A DNA stretch of 64,000 bases, taken from contig NZ_CP080267.1 in the NCBI RefSeq assembly GCF_019431375.1, positions 1,240,001-1,304,000 on the forward strand. Direction: 5' to 3'. Positions 17,403 to 26,105 of the stretch are shown here, piece after piece (the first letter of the stretch is position 1; each line of letters begins with the position of its first letter). Origin of the DNA: Alcanivorax sp. (GTDB lineage Bacteria > Pseudomonadota > Gammaproteobacteria > Pseudomonadales > Alcanivoracaceae). Both the position numbers and the translations under genes were made by a program. The notes under the pieces were generated by a model that was not told where the DNA came from, searched no databases, and saw nothing but the letters and a program-made list of their open reading frames with translations.

Positions 17403-17842
17403 TGGATCTGGATGCGCTGGCAGAACGGGTCCGCGACGCCATCCCTCTGACCCGGCATCTGGACTTTACCTTCGCCGATTTCGACGGTCTTCGGCTGGTC
17501 GTCACCGCACCCCTGGGGCCCAACCACAACGACAAGGGCACCTTCTTCGCCGGCAGCCAGTCCGCCTTGCTCACCCTGGCCGGCTGGGGCCTGACTACCC
17601 TGCTCGCCCAGCAGACCGGCCACCCGGCCGACGTGGTGGCCGTGGAAACGTCTCTGGAATACAAATTGCCCCTGGAAGGCGATCTGCAGATTGCCGTTTC
17701 CATCAATGAGGAAGAACGGGAACGCTTTGCCCAACGCCTGAGCCGCCGCGGCAAGGCTACCCTGCGGGTGCACGCCCAGGGCAGCGGCGCCGACGGCAAG
17801 GTAGTCTGCCTTTATCAGGGCCTGTACCTGGCACGAACCTGA
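17399..17842 (+). CDS. YiiD C-terminal-like thioesterase
   Basis: This 147-residue hotdog-fold protein belongs to the putative thioesterase (YiiD_C/DUF4442) group. The NHNDKGTFFAGSQSALLTLAGWG segment forms the long central helix with its preceding Asn/Asp/Gly motif, seen around residues 42-63. The acyl substrate cannot be predicted. It is coupled to the nitroreductase gene by an ATGA overlap, with Met1 (17399) or Met2 (17402) as start. Confidence 0.75.
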   Translation: MMDLDALAERVRDAIPLTRHLDFTFADFDGLRLVVTAPLGPNHNDKGTFFAGSQSALLTLAGWGLTTLLAQQTGHPADVVAVETSLEYKLPLEGDLQIAVSINEEERERFAQRLSRRGKATLRVHAQGSGADGKVVCLYQGLYLART

Positions 17843-17891
17843 GTCTCTACCTAACAAATGCTCAAACCCTGACCAACCAACCGCCGAGCGC

Positions 17892-17920
17892 TTGCCTCAA
17901 GCCCCACCCTCCGGTACTCT
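17892..17920 (+). promoter_or_regulatory. Sigma-70 promoter for tRNA-Ser
   Basis: TTGCCT (-35), 17-bp spacer, TACTCT (-10), followed by a GC-rich discriminator ACGCGCCC of the kind found at stringently controlled stable-RNA promoters. Confidence 0.65.
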
Positions 17921-17969
17921 ACGCGCCCTCAAGAGTTGCCCTGAAGGCTCTTGAGCACAATCAGTTTAA

Positions 17970-18057
17970 GGTGGGGTGTCCGAGTGGCCGAAGGAGCACG
18001 CCTGGAAAGTGTGTATACGGAAACGTATCGAGGGTTCGAATCCCTCCCCCACCGCCA
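17970..18057 (+). tRNA. tRNA-Ser (GGA)
   Basis: An 88-nt class II tRNA with acceptor GGTGGGG/CCCCACC, D-loop, anticodon GGA at 18004-18006, a long variable arm, T-arm GAGGG-TTCGAAT-CCCTC, discriminator G and an encoded CCA. It reads UCC/UCU codons. Confidence 0.97.
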
Positions 18058-18065
18058 AATTCAAG

Positions 18066-18092
18066 AAAGCCCCGCAATGCGGGGCTTTTTTT
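18066..18092 (+). terminator. Terminator after tRNA-Ser
   Basis: AAAGCCCCGC-AAT-GCGGGGCTTT stem followed by a T-run, 8 bp after the tRNA. Confidence 0.9.
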
Positions 18093-18183
18093 GTGGGCGT
18101 GCTACCGGGAATTCGAACCCTCACAACACTATGCCGATATTTTCCGCGCGAAACCGTTAAGGACGAGCCCCCTTCCTCACTCC

Positions 18184-18246
18184 GTAGGAGCTATGCTTGC
18201 ATGGCGAATGGGTTGAGAAAGTTCGCCATGCAAACATAGCTCCTAC
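18184..18246. repeat. REP-like inverted pair (BIME type)
   Basis: GTAGGAGCTATGCTTGCATG continues as GCGAA, then a 13-bp gap, then its near-complete reverse complement. The GTAGGAGC...GCTCCTAC ends are those of pseudomonad-type REP elements. A very similar pair lies at 36552-36617. Confidence 0.85.
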
Positions 18247-18327
18247 AAAACACTCCCCTCTCGAACACCCTTGTTCCTGCTGCCTCCTCCTCGCTAAAGT
18301 AATCCGATTGCAATAAGGGGGCAGATC

Positions 18328-19806
18328 ATGACCAACACCACCGGCTGGCTGGGCCGACTGGAAACGCTGGGCAACAAACTGCCCCATCCCACCCTGCTAT
18401 TTGTCTGGCTGTGCCTATTGTTACTCCCCCTTACTGCGGTGCTGGGAGCGCTTGAGCTTTCCACTCAGCACCCGCTCAGCGAGGAGACAGTGACAGCGCG
18501 GTCCCTGATGGATGGCGATGGTATCCGTTATCTTTTCACGTCACTGGTGGGCAACTTCACCGGGTTTGCACCGCTGGGCATCGTGTTGGTCGCCATGCTC
18601 GGCCTGGGTGTGGCGGAGCAGTCCGGGCTGCTGTCGGTGAGCCTGGCCAGCCTGGTACGCCGGGCGTCCGGGCGCACCCTGGTGATCACGGTGGCCTTTG
18701 CCGGCGTCCTTTCCAGTCTTACCGTGGATGCCGGCTATGTGGTGCTGATCCCGCTGGCCGGGCTGGTGTTTCAACTGGCCGGTCGTTCCCCCATCGCCGG
18801 CATTACCACCGCCTTTGCTGCGGTCTCCGGCGGCTTCAGTGCCAACCTGCTGGTAGGCCCGGTGGATGCCACTTTGGCCGGTCTGTCCACGGAAGCAGCC
18901 CGGATTGTGGACCCGTCACGCACGGTAGATGCCACTGGCAACTACTGGTTCATTATTGTCTCTACCTTTCTGGTCACCGCGCTGGTGACCCTGGTGACTC
19001 AACGCATCACCGAACCCAGACTGGCCAACCGGCCGGCTGATCAGACCAGCCCCCCCGAGGTGCCGATCGGCCATGCCCGCGCCATGACATGGACGCTGGT
19101 CACACTGCTGTTAATGCTGGCGGCTATCGCCTTGCTGGTGATTCCGGAAGGCGCCCCCTTACGTCACCAGGAGACCGGCGGCGTGTTGGGTTCGCCATTT
19201 ATTCATGGGCTGGTGGTAATCGTGGCGCTGATCGCCGGGGTCTGTGGCGCGGTCTACGGGCGGGTCAGCGGCCAGTTTCGCAATGCCGGGGAGATCATCA
19301 CCGCCATGGAAACCACCATGGCCTCCATGGCCGGTTACCTGGTGCTGATGTTCTTCGCCGCCCAGTTCGTGGCCTGGTTCAACTACAGCCAGCTGGGCCT
19401 GCTGTTGGCCATCAAGGGCGCTGCCTGGCTGGGCAGCCTGACACTGCCCGACGTGGTGCTGTTACTGCTGTTCCTGCTGCTCACCACCCTGATCAACCTG
19501 TTGATCGGCAGCGCCTCCGCCAAATGGTCCATCCTGGCCCCCATCTTCGTGCCCATGTTGATGCTGCTGGGCATTTCCCCGGAAGCCACCCAGGCCGCCT
19601 ACCGGGTGGGCGACTCCAGCACCAACATCATCACCCCGCTGATGCCGTATTTCGTGCTGGTACTGGGCTTCGCCCGCCGCTACCAGCCAGACACCGGCAT
19701 CGGCACCCTGATCGCCCTGATGCTGCCCTATAGCCTGACGTTGTTGTTGGGGTGGTCAATATTGCTGGGAGTGTGGATCGGATTTGGCTGGCCGTTGGGG
19801 CCTTAA
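18328..19806 (+). CDS. ydaH: AbgT-family transporter (YdaH-like)
   Basis: This 492-residue inner-membrane transporter of the AbgT family has many hydrophobic helices and the motifs SLTVDAGYVVLIPLAGL (about 130-146) and VGDSSTNIITPLMPYF (about 430-445). Family members export p-aminobenzoyl-glutamate or sulfonamides; the founding structures include YdaH of Alcanivorax borkumensis, which has the same length. A degraded copy of the last ~140 bp lies 0.5 kb downstream. Confidence 0.9.
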   Translation: MTNTTGWLGRLETLGNKLPHPTLLFVWLCLLLLPLTAVLGALELSTQHPLSEETVTARSLMDGDGIRYLFTSLVGNFTGFAPLGIVLVAMLGLGVAEQSGLLSVSLASLVRRASGRTLVITVAFAGVLSSLTVDAGYVVLIPLAGLVFQLAGRSPIAGITTAFAAVSGGFSANLLVGPVDATLAGLSTEAARIVDPSRTVDATGNYWFIIVSTFLVTALVTLVTQRITEPRLANRPADQTSPPEVPIGHARAMTWTLVTLLLMLAAIALLVIPEGAPLRHQETGGVLGSPFIHGLVVIVALIAGVCGAVYGRVSGQFRNAGEIITAMETTMASMAGYLVLMFFAAQFVAWFNYSQLGLLLAIKGAAWLGSLTLPDVVLLLLFLLLTTLINLLIGSASAKWSILAPIFVPMLMLLGISPEATQAAYRVGDSSTNIITPLMPYFVLVLGFARRYQPDTGIGTLIALMLPYSLTLLLGWSILLGVWIGFGWPLGP

Positions 19807-19907
19807 AGGCAGCTGCAAGCTCCAAGCCTCAAGCTGCAACACGAGGTAAAGACATTGCCAAATTCCAATCGCCGTGCTTCGCGCTGAAATTCTCTTAAAC
19901 CAAAAAA

Positions 19908-19937
19908 AACCGCACCCTTCGGGCGCGGTTTTTTTGT
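19908..19937 (+). terminator. Terminator downstream of ydaH
   Basis: AACCGC...TTCG...GCGGTT stem with a TTCG loop and T-run, preceded by A8, so it may act in both directions. It is duplicated at 20507-20534. Confidence 0.85.
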
Positions 19938-20164
19938 AGCTTGTAGCTTGTTCATCACCCAGCTAGATGCCGTATTGAATAACTCGCTTTTTTCGTGCTG
20001 GTCAACAGGGGCTTGGGCATGATTGCCGCTAGCGGCAATCAGGCGCCAGGGCCAGCACCCGTTTCACCCTCCGGGGTTGGCATCGAACCTTGCTGTAACC
20101 GAACATGCCTTTGATCGCCGCTTTGCACGTGCTGGCTGCTTGATGGTTTCGCATTCCAGCCAAC

Positions 20165-20275
20165 CTTCGACCTGGGCTTCGCCCGCGCTACCAGCCAGAC
20201 ACCGGCATGTGTTGGCCCTGATATTGCTGATGGAGCGGATTTGGCTGGCCGTTGGGGTGGTCTTAAAGGAAAGGC
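20165..20275 (+). pseudogene. Decayed duplicate of the ydaH 3' end
   Basis: Segments such as CTGGGCTTCGCCCGC, CTACCAGCCAGACACCGGCAT and GGATTTGGCTGGCCGTTGGG repeat the end of ydaH (19665-19803) with internal deletions. The downstream non-coding sequence (GAAGCTGCAACACGA, AAAGACATTGC, CAATCGCC, GCTGAAATTCT and the terminator) is also duplicated up to 20534, with about 130 bp of unrelated sequence in between. It has no open frame of its own. Confidence 0.8.
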
Positions 20276-20506
20276 TGATGTGCATCGATCGATTTGGCTG
20301 CCAAAGCCGAAGCTGCAACACGACCTTTGGTAAATAACAGCATGCAAGCTGCCAACTGACGGTTGATCTTCCTCAGGTGCCGGAAGTTCAGGATCGTTGT
20401 CTCATCAAGGAACCCGAGAGAAAGACTCGATCTCATCAAGGCATCTTCCAAAGACATTGCATGAAATGCCAATCGCCGGCGCTGAAATTCTACCTTAAAC
20501 CGCAAA

Positions 20507-20534
20507 AACCGCACCCTTCGGGCGCGGTTTTTTT
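20507..20534. terminator. Second copy of the ydaH-type terminator
   Basis: Same stem-loop as 19908-19937, flanked by A-run and T-run. It can serve the minus-strand DUF4870 gene that ends at 20593. Confidence 0.8.
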
Positions 20535-20592
20535 GTGTTCTTGTAGCTTGTAGCTTGTGGCAGTAGCCCTGAAGGCTAGAAGCTAGAAGCTA

Positions 20593-20961
20593 TTATTTAA
20601 TCAACCGAAGGGTCAACGGATAACGATACCGCTCCCCACCATTGGCCTTCACCGCCGCGATGATGGTCATGACCAGCCAGAAGATCCCGATGATCGGCAG
20701 CAGCAGGCCTCCGATAACCACGAAGATGAGCAGGAAGGCCACGAAACCGGCAATGGAAATGGTGATGTTGAAGTTTAGCGCTTCCTTGCCCTGATCATCG
20801 ACAAAGGCACTTTCATCTTTCTTTACCAGCCACATGATCAGTGGGCCCAGTATATTGCCGAATGGCACCACCAGACCTGCCAGTGCCAGGAGGTGGCAGG
20901 CAAGGCCCAGGCTGCGCTCTTCCTGTTTGGGTTCACCCTGGGTCTGTTCCAGATCGGACAT
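20593..20961 (-). CDS. DUF4870 domain membrane protein
   Basis: This 122-residue small membrane protein of the Tic20-like DUF4870 family has three to four hydrophobic segments. The family signature is LGLACHLLALAGLVVPFGN near residue 18, followed by FVDDQGKEALNFNITISI near residue 52. The function is unknown. It lies 36 bp downstream of queF on the same strand and may be co-transcribed with it. Confidence 0.85.
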   Translation of the reverse strand: MSDLEQTQGEPKQEERSLGLACHLLALAGLVVPFGNILGPLIMWLVKKDESAFVDDQGKEALNFNITISIAGFVAFLLIFVVIGGLLLPIIGIFWLVMTIIAAVKANGGERYRYPLTLRLIK

Positions 20962-20997
20962 TGTTCGCTCCTTGATAACGATATTGGCTTGATGATG

Positions 20998-21837
20998 TTA
21001 CTGACGGATGGTGCGTCGATTCGGTAACGGCTGCTCGCTGTTGGAGCGGAACGGGTTGATGTCGATGCCGCCGCGGCGGGTGAAGCGCCCGTACACCGTC
21101 AGGTGCCGGGGTGAGCACTGGCGCATCAGGTCCACGAACATCTGCTCAATGATCTGCTCATGGAAACCCTGATGATTACGCAGGGACACCACGTAACGGA
21201 GAAAACTGGCCGGGCTGATGGCGCGACCCGTGTAACGCACCACCACCGTGGCCCAGTCCGGCTGGTTGGTTACCGGGCAATGGCTGCGCAGCAGGTGGGA
21301 ATAGAGCTGGCCGGTCTGTTCGGCGCCTTGATCACACAACAGCAAGTCCGGGCGGTATTCATAGTGCTCGAAACCGATATCGATGTTGTCCACACACTGG
21401 CCCCGGTCTTCCCACACTGGAAAACCCGCGGATTCCTCCAGGGAATACAGCAGCACTTCCATATTGCCACCGACGGTCTGGGCCACATCTTTCTCAATCG
21501 CTTCCCTTACCTGATGGCGACTTTCAAAACGGGTATTGGCAAAGGAATTCAGATACAGCTTGAGAGATTTGGATTCCACGATATTGGGAGTGTTGCAAGG
21601 AATACGCAGCTCGCACAGAGCCACTACCGGCTTGCCTTTTTCATTGAGCCAAGACAGCTCGTAGGCATTCCAGATATCGGTGCCATGGAATGGCAGACTG
21701 GTATCTTCATCGCCCAGCTCTTCCAGCTCCAGGGATTCCCTGGCATCCCAGCGCGGCACCGGGCACAGCAGCGAGGGCGTGTACTCATCCACATAATCGG
21801 TGGATCGCCCCAGTGGCGTTTCCTTCAAATAGCTCAT
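20998..21837 (-). CDS. queF: NADPH-dependent 7-cyano-7-deazaguanine reductase
   Basis: This enzyme reduces preQ0 to preQ1 in queuosine synthesis. It is the long (YqcD-type, 279-residue) form, made of two tunnel-fold halves. The NADPH-binding motif ESKSLKLYLNSF is at about 93-104. The catalytic Cys and Asp are in SHCPVTNQPDWA (about 194-205). The start at 21837 gives the family-typical N-terminus (MSYLKETPLGRSTDY). No other queuosine genes are nearby. Confidence 0.95.
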   Translation of the reverse strand: MSYLKETPLGRSTDYVDEYTPSLLCPVPRWDARESLELEELGDEDTSLPFHGTDIWNAYELSWLNEKGKPVVALCELRIPCNTPNIVESKSLKLYLNSFANTRFESRHQVREAIEKDVAQTVGGNMEVLLYSLEESAGFPVWEDRGQCVDNIDIGFEHYEYRPDLLLCDQGAEQTGQLYSHLLRSHCPVTNQPDWATVVVRYTGRAISPASFLRYVVSLRNHQGFHEQIIEQMFVDLMRQCSPRHLTVYGRFTRRGGIDINPFRSNSEQPLPNRRTIRQ

Positions 21838-21892
21838 GATTACCTCTTGGTACACCCGTCCATGGATTATATTCCCATCATAATCCGATTGT

Positions 21893-22666
21893 TTAGTGGC
21901 GAATACCCGTACCCCGTTGCAACAGCCACAGTGCCAACAGATAGAACGCCACCACAAATGCCAGGATCGCCCCCAGCGAAGCGTAGACATTCACATCACT
22001 GACACCCAGCACGCCGTAACGGAAGGCGTTGACCATATAAACGATGGGATTGGCGAGGCTCACCGTCCGCCAGAATTCCGGCAACAGATCGATGGAATAG
22101 AACACCCCGCCCAGGTAAGTCAGCGGTGTCAGAATGAAGGTGGGCACGATGGAAATATCATCGAACTTGTTGGCAAAGATGGCGTTGATGAAGCCACCCA
22201 GGGCAAACAGGGCCGCCGTCAGTATCACCACGGTGATGGTAATCAGCAGGTGTTGCATGGACAGATGGGTGAAGAACAGACTGAGCAGGCTGACGATCAG
22301 CCCCACCAGCATCCCGCGGACCATCCCACCAACGATGAAGCCATTGAGGATCACGTGGGCCGGCATGGGCGACACCAGCATCTCTTCAATGGAGTGCTGG
22401 AACTTGGTGGAAAAGAACGAGCTGACCACATTGCCGTAGCTGTTCTGTATCACGCTCATCATGATCAGCCCCGGCACAATGTACTGCATGTAGTTGAACC
22501 CGCCCATCTCTCCGATGCGACTCCCGATGAGATTACCGAAGATCACGAAGTACAGGGTCATGGTGATCGCTGGTGGCAGCAATGTCTGCGGCCAGATGCG
22601 GGTAAAACGACGGATTTCCTTGGTAACGATGGTGAGAAAAGCCACCCACTGTTCGCGTGCACTCAT
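21893..22666 (-). CDS. ABC-2 type transporter permease (YadH-like)
   Basis: A 257-residue permease with six predicted membrane helices and the ABC2_membrane pattern (YMQYIVPGLIMMSVIQNSYGNVVSSFF). The conserved PLTYLGGVFYSIDLLP lies near residue 183. It pairs with the upstream ATPase through an ATGA overlap. The YadGH group is thought to export an envelope compound, but the substrate is not known. Confidence 0.88.
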   Translation of the reverse strand: MSAREQWVAFLTIVTKEIRRFTRIWPQTLLPPAITMTLYFVIFGNLIGSRIGEMGGFNYMQYIVPGLIMMSVIQNSYGNVVSSFFSTKFQHSIEEMLVSPMPAHVILNGFIVGGMVRGMLVGLIVSLLSLFFTHLSMQHLLITITVVILTAALFALGGFINAIFANKFDDISIVPTFILTPLTYLGGVFYSIDLLPEFWRTVSLANPIVYMVNAFRYGVLGVSDVNVYASLGAILAFVVAFYLLALWLLQRGTGIRH

Positions 22667-23595
22667 GATGCCTGCTCCCCGGGCAGATTCTGCTCTACCA
22701 GTCGCACAAACAATTCCTCCAGCCGGTTGGCCTTGTTACGCATACTCATCACTTCAAAGTGCTGCTCCGCCAGCGCCACGAACAAGGTATTGAGGCTTTG
22801 CGATTTCGGCACTGCCACCTCCAGCGTGCGGGAATCTTTCAGCCGCACCTCGAATCCTTCCAGCACCGGCTCCTCGGTAACAGGCCGCGCCAGATCCAGA
22901 ATGAAGGTTTCCACCTGCAGTTTTTCCAGCAGGGATTTCATGTCGGTATTTTCCACAATGATGCCGTGATCAATGATGGCAATATGGCGACACAGGGATT
23001 CCGCTTCTTCCAGATAGTGGGTGGTGAGGATGATGGTCTTGCCCTCGCCGTTGATGCGGGTAAGGAAATCCCACATGGAACGGCGCAGCTCGATATCCAC
23101 CCCGGCGGTGGGCTCATCCAGAATCAGCAGCTCCGGCTCATGGACCAGCGCCCGGGCAATCATCAGCCGGCGTTTCATGCCACCGGACAAGGTACGCGAC
23201 TGCTTGTCACGCTTTTCCCACAGGCCCAACTGGCGCAGGTATTTCTCCGCCCGCTCACGAGCCAGGGGCGCCGGGATGCCATAAAAGCCGGCCTGGGTGA
23301 CGACAATGTCGAACACCTTTTCAAACTGGTTGAAATTGAATTCCTGGGGCACCACGCCGATTTTCTTCTTGGCCAGGGCACGCTCGGTATCCAGGGAATA
23401 ACCGAATATGCTCACCTCCCCGCCGGTCTTGTTGACCAGGGAACTGATCACACCGATGGTGGTGGACTTGCCCGCCCCGTTGGGGCCAAGCAGGGCAAAG
23501 AAGTCACCCTCCTCCACCTGCAAATCAATGCCCTTAAGCGCCTGCACGCCATTGGCATAGGTCTTGGTCAGATTACGAATCGTCAGAGCAGACAA
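22663..23595 (-). CDS. ABC transporter ATP-binding protein (YadG-like)
   Basis: A 310-residue ATPase: Walker A GPNGAGKST (about 37-45), Q-loop VVPQEFNF, signature LSGGMKRR, Walker B LLILDEPTAGVD, H-loop TTHYLEE. The C-terminal 80 residues form the accessory domain common in drug/polysaccharide-type exporters. Together with the permease it makes a complete two-gene exporter. Confidence 0.93.
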   Translation of the reverse strand: MSALTIRNLTKTYANGVQALKGIDLQVEEGDFFALLGPNGAGKSTTIGVISSLVNKTGGEVSIFGYSLDTERALAKKKIGVVPQEFNFNQFEKVFDIVVTQAGFYGIPAPLARERAEKYLRQLGLWEKRDKQSRTLSGGMKRRLMIARALVHEPELLILDEPTAGVDIELRRSMWDFLTRINGEGKTIILTTHYLEEAESLCRHIAIIDHGIIVENTDMKSLLEKLQVETFILDLARPVTEEPVLEGFEVRLKDSRTLEVAVPKSQSLNTLFVALAEQHFEVMSMRNKANRLEELFVRLVEQNLPGEQAS

Positions 23596-23639
23596 GGATT
23601 ACCTCGCCAAAATGGTTGAATGGAGTATGAAGAAAGGGA

Positions 23640-24311
23640 TCAGTGATCCAGAATCCGATGGCCATGCTCACCGCGCCAGACCCAGTGCATCTGCCCGCCG
23701 CTGAACCACACCCACAGCCCTTCCATCATCCAGGGCCAGTCTTCTTCGCTGATACGTCGACGGCCATGCAGCTCGGCCACCAACACCGCGAGAATGGTGT
23801 CATGGGTCACATGAACATTGAGGTGGCCGCTGGCAGGCTCGCGGGCTTTAAGGTAAGCCGCCAGTTTGCTGCGTCCTTCTGCCGGGGACAACATGCCCTC
23901 GAACGGCTCCTGAAGGTGCCGATTGAGAAACCGGAAGGCACCCATTTTCAGGAAGGTAGGCCCCACCTGATTCAGGTCCTCCACATAACACCCCGGCTCC
24001 ACCAGGGTGGTATCCGTGGTGATATCGGGAATCTCATCAATCAGCCCCGCCTTGCGGGCGCCTTCCGCCATGGCGATGGCGGTATTCACGCAACGCCCCA
24101 CCGGGCTGGAATAAAACGCCTCCACCGGCCGCGCCAGTTGCGTACCCCACTCACGGGCCATCTCGATCCCTTCCGGGGTCAGCGGCAGCCGATAATCGGC
24201 AAAGCCGTTCTTGGCCAGCTCACGCACGGAATGGCGGGTCAGCAGGTGAACAGGTTTGTCCTGCGGCAACAGGTTGAGGGCTTCCAGCAATCGTGGGTGT
24301 AGGCGGGCCAT
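23640..24311 (-). CDS. Histidine phosphatase family protein
   Basis: This 223-residue protein of the histidine phosphatase superfamily has the catalytic motif LLTRHSVRE (His27) and a second conserved HVTHDTILAVLVAE (about 168-181). A core RxxxT-like PVGRCVNTAIAMAEG is also present. The RHS variant in place of RHG is seen in acid-phosphatase-like branches. There is no signal peptide, so it should be cytoplasmic. The substrate is unknown. It precedes the YadGH-like genes on the same strand by about 45 bp. Confidence 0.8.
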   Translation of the reverse strand: MARLHPRLLEALNLLPQDKPVHLLTRHSVRELAKNGFADYRLPLTPEGIEMAREWGTQLARPVEAFYSSPVGRCVNTAIAMAEGARKAGLIDEIPDITTDTTLVEPGCYVEDLNQVGPTFLKMGAFRFLNRHLQEPFEGMLSPAEGRSKLAAYLKAREPASGHLNVHVTHDTILAVLVAELHGRRRISEEDWPWMMEGLWVWFSGGQMHWVWRGEHGHRILDH

Positions 24312-24385
24312 AGTCTCTTCGCTTCCGGTCAGACCCTAGTGTACGAACGGTCAGGGTGAAAGCAAATAAACGGGCCAGAAACGAC

Positions 24386-24409
24386 GAAGGGACCCGAAAG
24401 GGTCCCTTC
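24386..24409 (-). terminator. Stem-loop downstream of the tRNA-Gly/Glu unit
   Basis: GAAGGGACCC-GAAA-GGGTCCCTTC, a perfect 10-bp stem 5 bp beyond tRNA-Gly. The T-tract is weak (TTCGTCGTTT on the minus strand). Confidence 0.7.
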
Positions 24410-24414
24410 TGATT

Positions 24415-24490
<76 letters not shown>

Positions 24491-24524
24491 TTAACTTTTT
24501 GCCAGCTAACTACCAGCGAATTAG

Positions 24525-24600
24525 TGGCGTCCCCTAGGGGAGTCGAACCCCTGTTACCGCCGTGAAAGGGCGGTGTCCTGGGCCACTAGACGAAGGGGAC
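24525..24600 (-). tRNA. tRNA-Glu (TTC)
   Basis: A 76-nt tRNA with acceptor GTCCCCT/AGGGGAC, anticodon TTC in CCTTTCACG, T-loop TTCGACT and an encoded CCA. First gene of a two-tRNA operon. Confidence 0.97.
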
Positions 24601-24633
24601 CCGGGCTTGACGTGGCACGTCAAAGCGGCGCGT

Positions 24634-24662
24634 AGAATAGGTATCTGATCGGCCAGCGTCAA
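24634..24662 (-). promoter_or_regulatory. Sigma-70 promoter of the tRNA-Glu/Gly operon
   Basis: On the minus strand: TTGACG, 17-bp spacer, TATTCT, then the GC-rich discriminator ACGCGCCGC. The same discriminator type follows the tRNA-Ser promoter. Confidence 0.75.
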
Positions 24663-24785
24663 GGAAAAATTTTGTCCCGGTCCGTCATTGACCCGAAAAA
24701 CCTGTGCTGCTCTGATATTGGCGCGCTATAGCGGCGAAAATTTCGCCACAACGTTGAAAAAACAACCATTTACCGGGAGAGAAGC

Positions 24786-25439
24786 ATGACCATCAAACTG
24801 TACGGAGCCGCCCTGTCGCCCTTCGTTCGCAAGACCCGCGTGGTCCTGGCACTGAAAGGTGTGGACTACGAAGCCGTACATATCGACCCCAACAACCCGC
24901 CGGAAGGCTATGAAAAAATCAGCCCCATGAAACGCATTCCGGCCCTGGAAGTGGATGGCCAGTACCTGGCGGATTCCGCCGCCATCTGCGCCTACCTGGA
25001 AAAGGTCTACCCGGAACCGGCCCTCTACCCCACCGACCCCCTGGAACTGGGGCGGGTCATCTGGTTCCAGCGTTACGTGGACTATGACCTGGCCATGCGC
25101 TGCACCTTTGCAGTATTCCGCAACCGGGTGGTCATGCGCCTGATTGGCAAAGAATGCGACGAGGAGAAGGTGCAGCACGCCCTGGCAAACACCATCCCGC
25201 CCCTGTTCGCCTACCTGGACAAGGAACTGGAAGGCCGGGAATTCCTGGTCGGCGACAGCATGACCGTGGCCGACATCGGCCTGGCCAGCCAGCTGGTCAA
25301 CTTCAAACACGGCGGAGAAATCGTCGACCCGGCCAAATACCCCAACCTGGCCGCCCACACCGAGCGCATGCACGCCCTGGAGCCCTTTGCCAAGACCATC
25401 GAGAAGGAGTCCGGGTTTATTCAGAAGGTGATGGGGTGA
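24786..25439 (+). CDS. Glutathione S-transferase family protein
   Basis: A 217-residue GST. The thioredoxin-like N-terminal domain has LYGAALSPFVRKTRVVLALKG-type sequence, cis-Pro RIPAL (about 52-56) and the glutathione gamma-Glu contact DSAAICAYLE (about 64-73). The C-terminal helical domain contains VGDSMTVADIGLAS (the N-capping box). Substrate unknown. It is followed at once by a heptad/palindrome intergenic element. Confidence 0.9.
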   Translation: MTIKLYGAALSPFVRKTRVVLALKGVDYEAVHIDPNNPPEGYEKISPMKRIPALEVDGQYLADSAAICAYLEKVYPEPALYPTDPLELGRVIWFQRYVDYDLAMRCTFAVFRNRVVMRLIGKECDEEKVQHALANTIPPLFAYLDKELEGREFLVGDSMTVADIGLASQLVNFKHGGEIVDPAKYPNLAAHTERMHALEPFAKTIEKESGFIQKVMG

Positions 25440-25445
25440 GTGAGG

Positions 25446-25615
25446 CAGTGAATAGTTAACAGTGAACAGTTAATAGCGACGCGCTCAAGCCTGTCGCCAT
25501 TAACAATCAATGAGGCCGCGCCCATACCATGGACGCGGCCTCTTACATTCCAGATCACACCCACCCAACCACGCGCGCTGTTAACTGTTCACTATTCACT
25601 GTTAACTGTTAACTG
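25446..25615. repeat. Heptad-flanked palindrome element, copy A
   Basis: Arms of degenerate 7-bp units (AGTGAAT, AGTTAAC, AGTGAAC, AGTTAAT) at 25446-25476 and their inverted counterpart at 25578-25615 flank a 31-bp GAGGCCGCG...CGCGGCCTC hairpin (25512-25542). Copy B at 29236-29400 has the same build. The right arm supplies the last codons of the GDYXXLXY gene. The hairpin may also act as a terminator for the GST gene. Confidence 0.85.
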
Positions 25616-26105
25616 CCTTTGTCTCCACCTTTACCAACGCCGCCCGCCCATTCGGCGCCACCTTCACCACCGCCACAGCGCCATCGCGTAGCTCTCGTTC
25701 CAACCGCAGCGCCTTTTCCTTCGGCGCAAACAGCGCCTCAATGCCGTAGGTTACCCGGCTGGCACCGCCCCAGGGTGAGCCGGTGACTCGGCCGCGCAGG
25801 TAGATGCCCTGCTCCGGGGGCTGGTGGGCCGGGGTCTGTCCGCGCCACACATCCCCGTCCTGTTGCAGGGGCAGGTAGACCACATCGCCGGGGCGGAAAC
25901 CGGCGGTGGGCAGTGTGCTGAAGTCGTAGCCCAGGCGGGCATAGTTGCCGCGGAACAGATCCCGCGGGTCCACCGGGCGGGTTTCCAGGCGAATTTCCTT
26001 ACCCAGCCATAACGGGTAGAAACCATTGACGAATACCCCGGCGAGAATCGCCACCTGCAAGGTAAGCGCGGCCAGCAAGGCCAGCCCCAGAGTGCGCTGC
26101 TTCAT
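25602..26105 (-). CDS. GDYXXLXY domain protein
   Basis: A 167-residue protein with an N-terminal membrane helix (LALLAALTLQVAILAGVFV). The family motif occurs as GNYARLGYDFS (about 53-63), close to the naming consensus, and a second block is YLRGRVTG (about 102-109). These proteins are usually encoded next to DUF2157 membrane proteins, as here, where the start overlaps the upstream DUF2157 stop. The function is unknown. The C-terminal AVNS is encoded by the flanking repeat element. Confidence 0.85.
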   Translation of the reverse strand: MKQRTLGLALLAALTLQVAILAGVFVNGFYPLWLGKEIRLETRPVDPRDLFRGNYARLGYDFSTLPTAGFRPGDVVYLPLQQDGDVWRGQTPAHQPPEQGIYLRGRVTGSPWGGASRVTYGIEALFAPKEKALRLERELRDGAVAVVKVAPNGRAALVKVETKAVNS

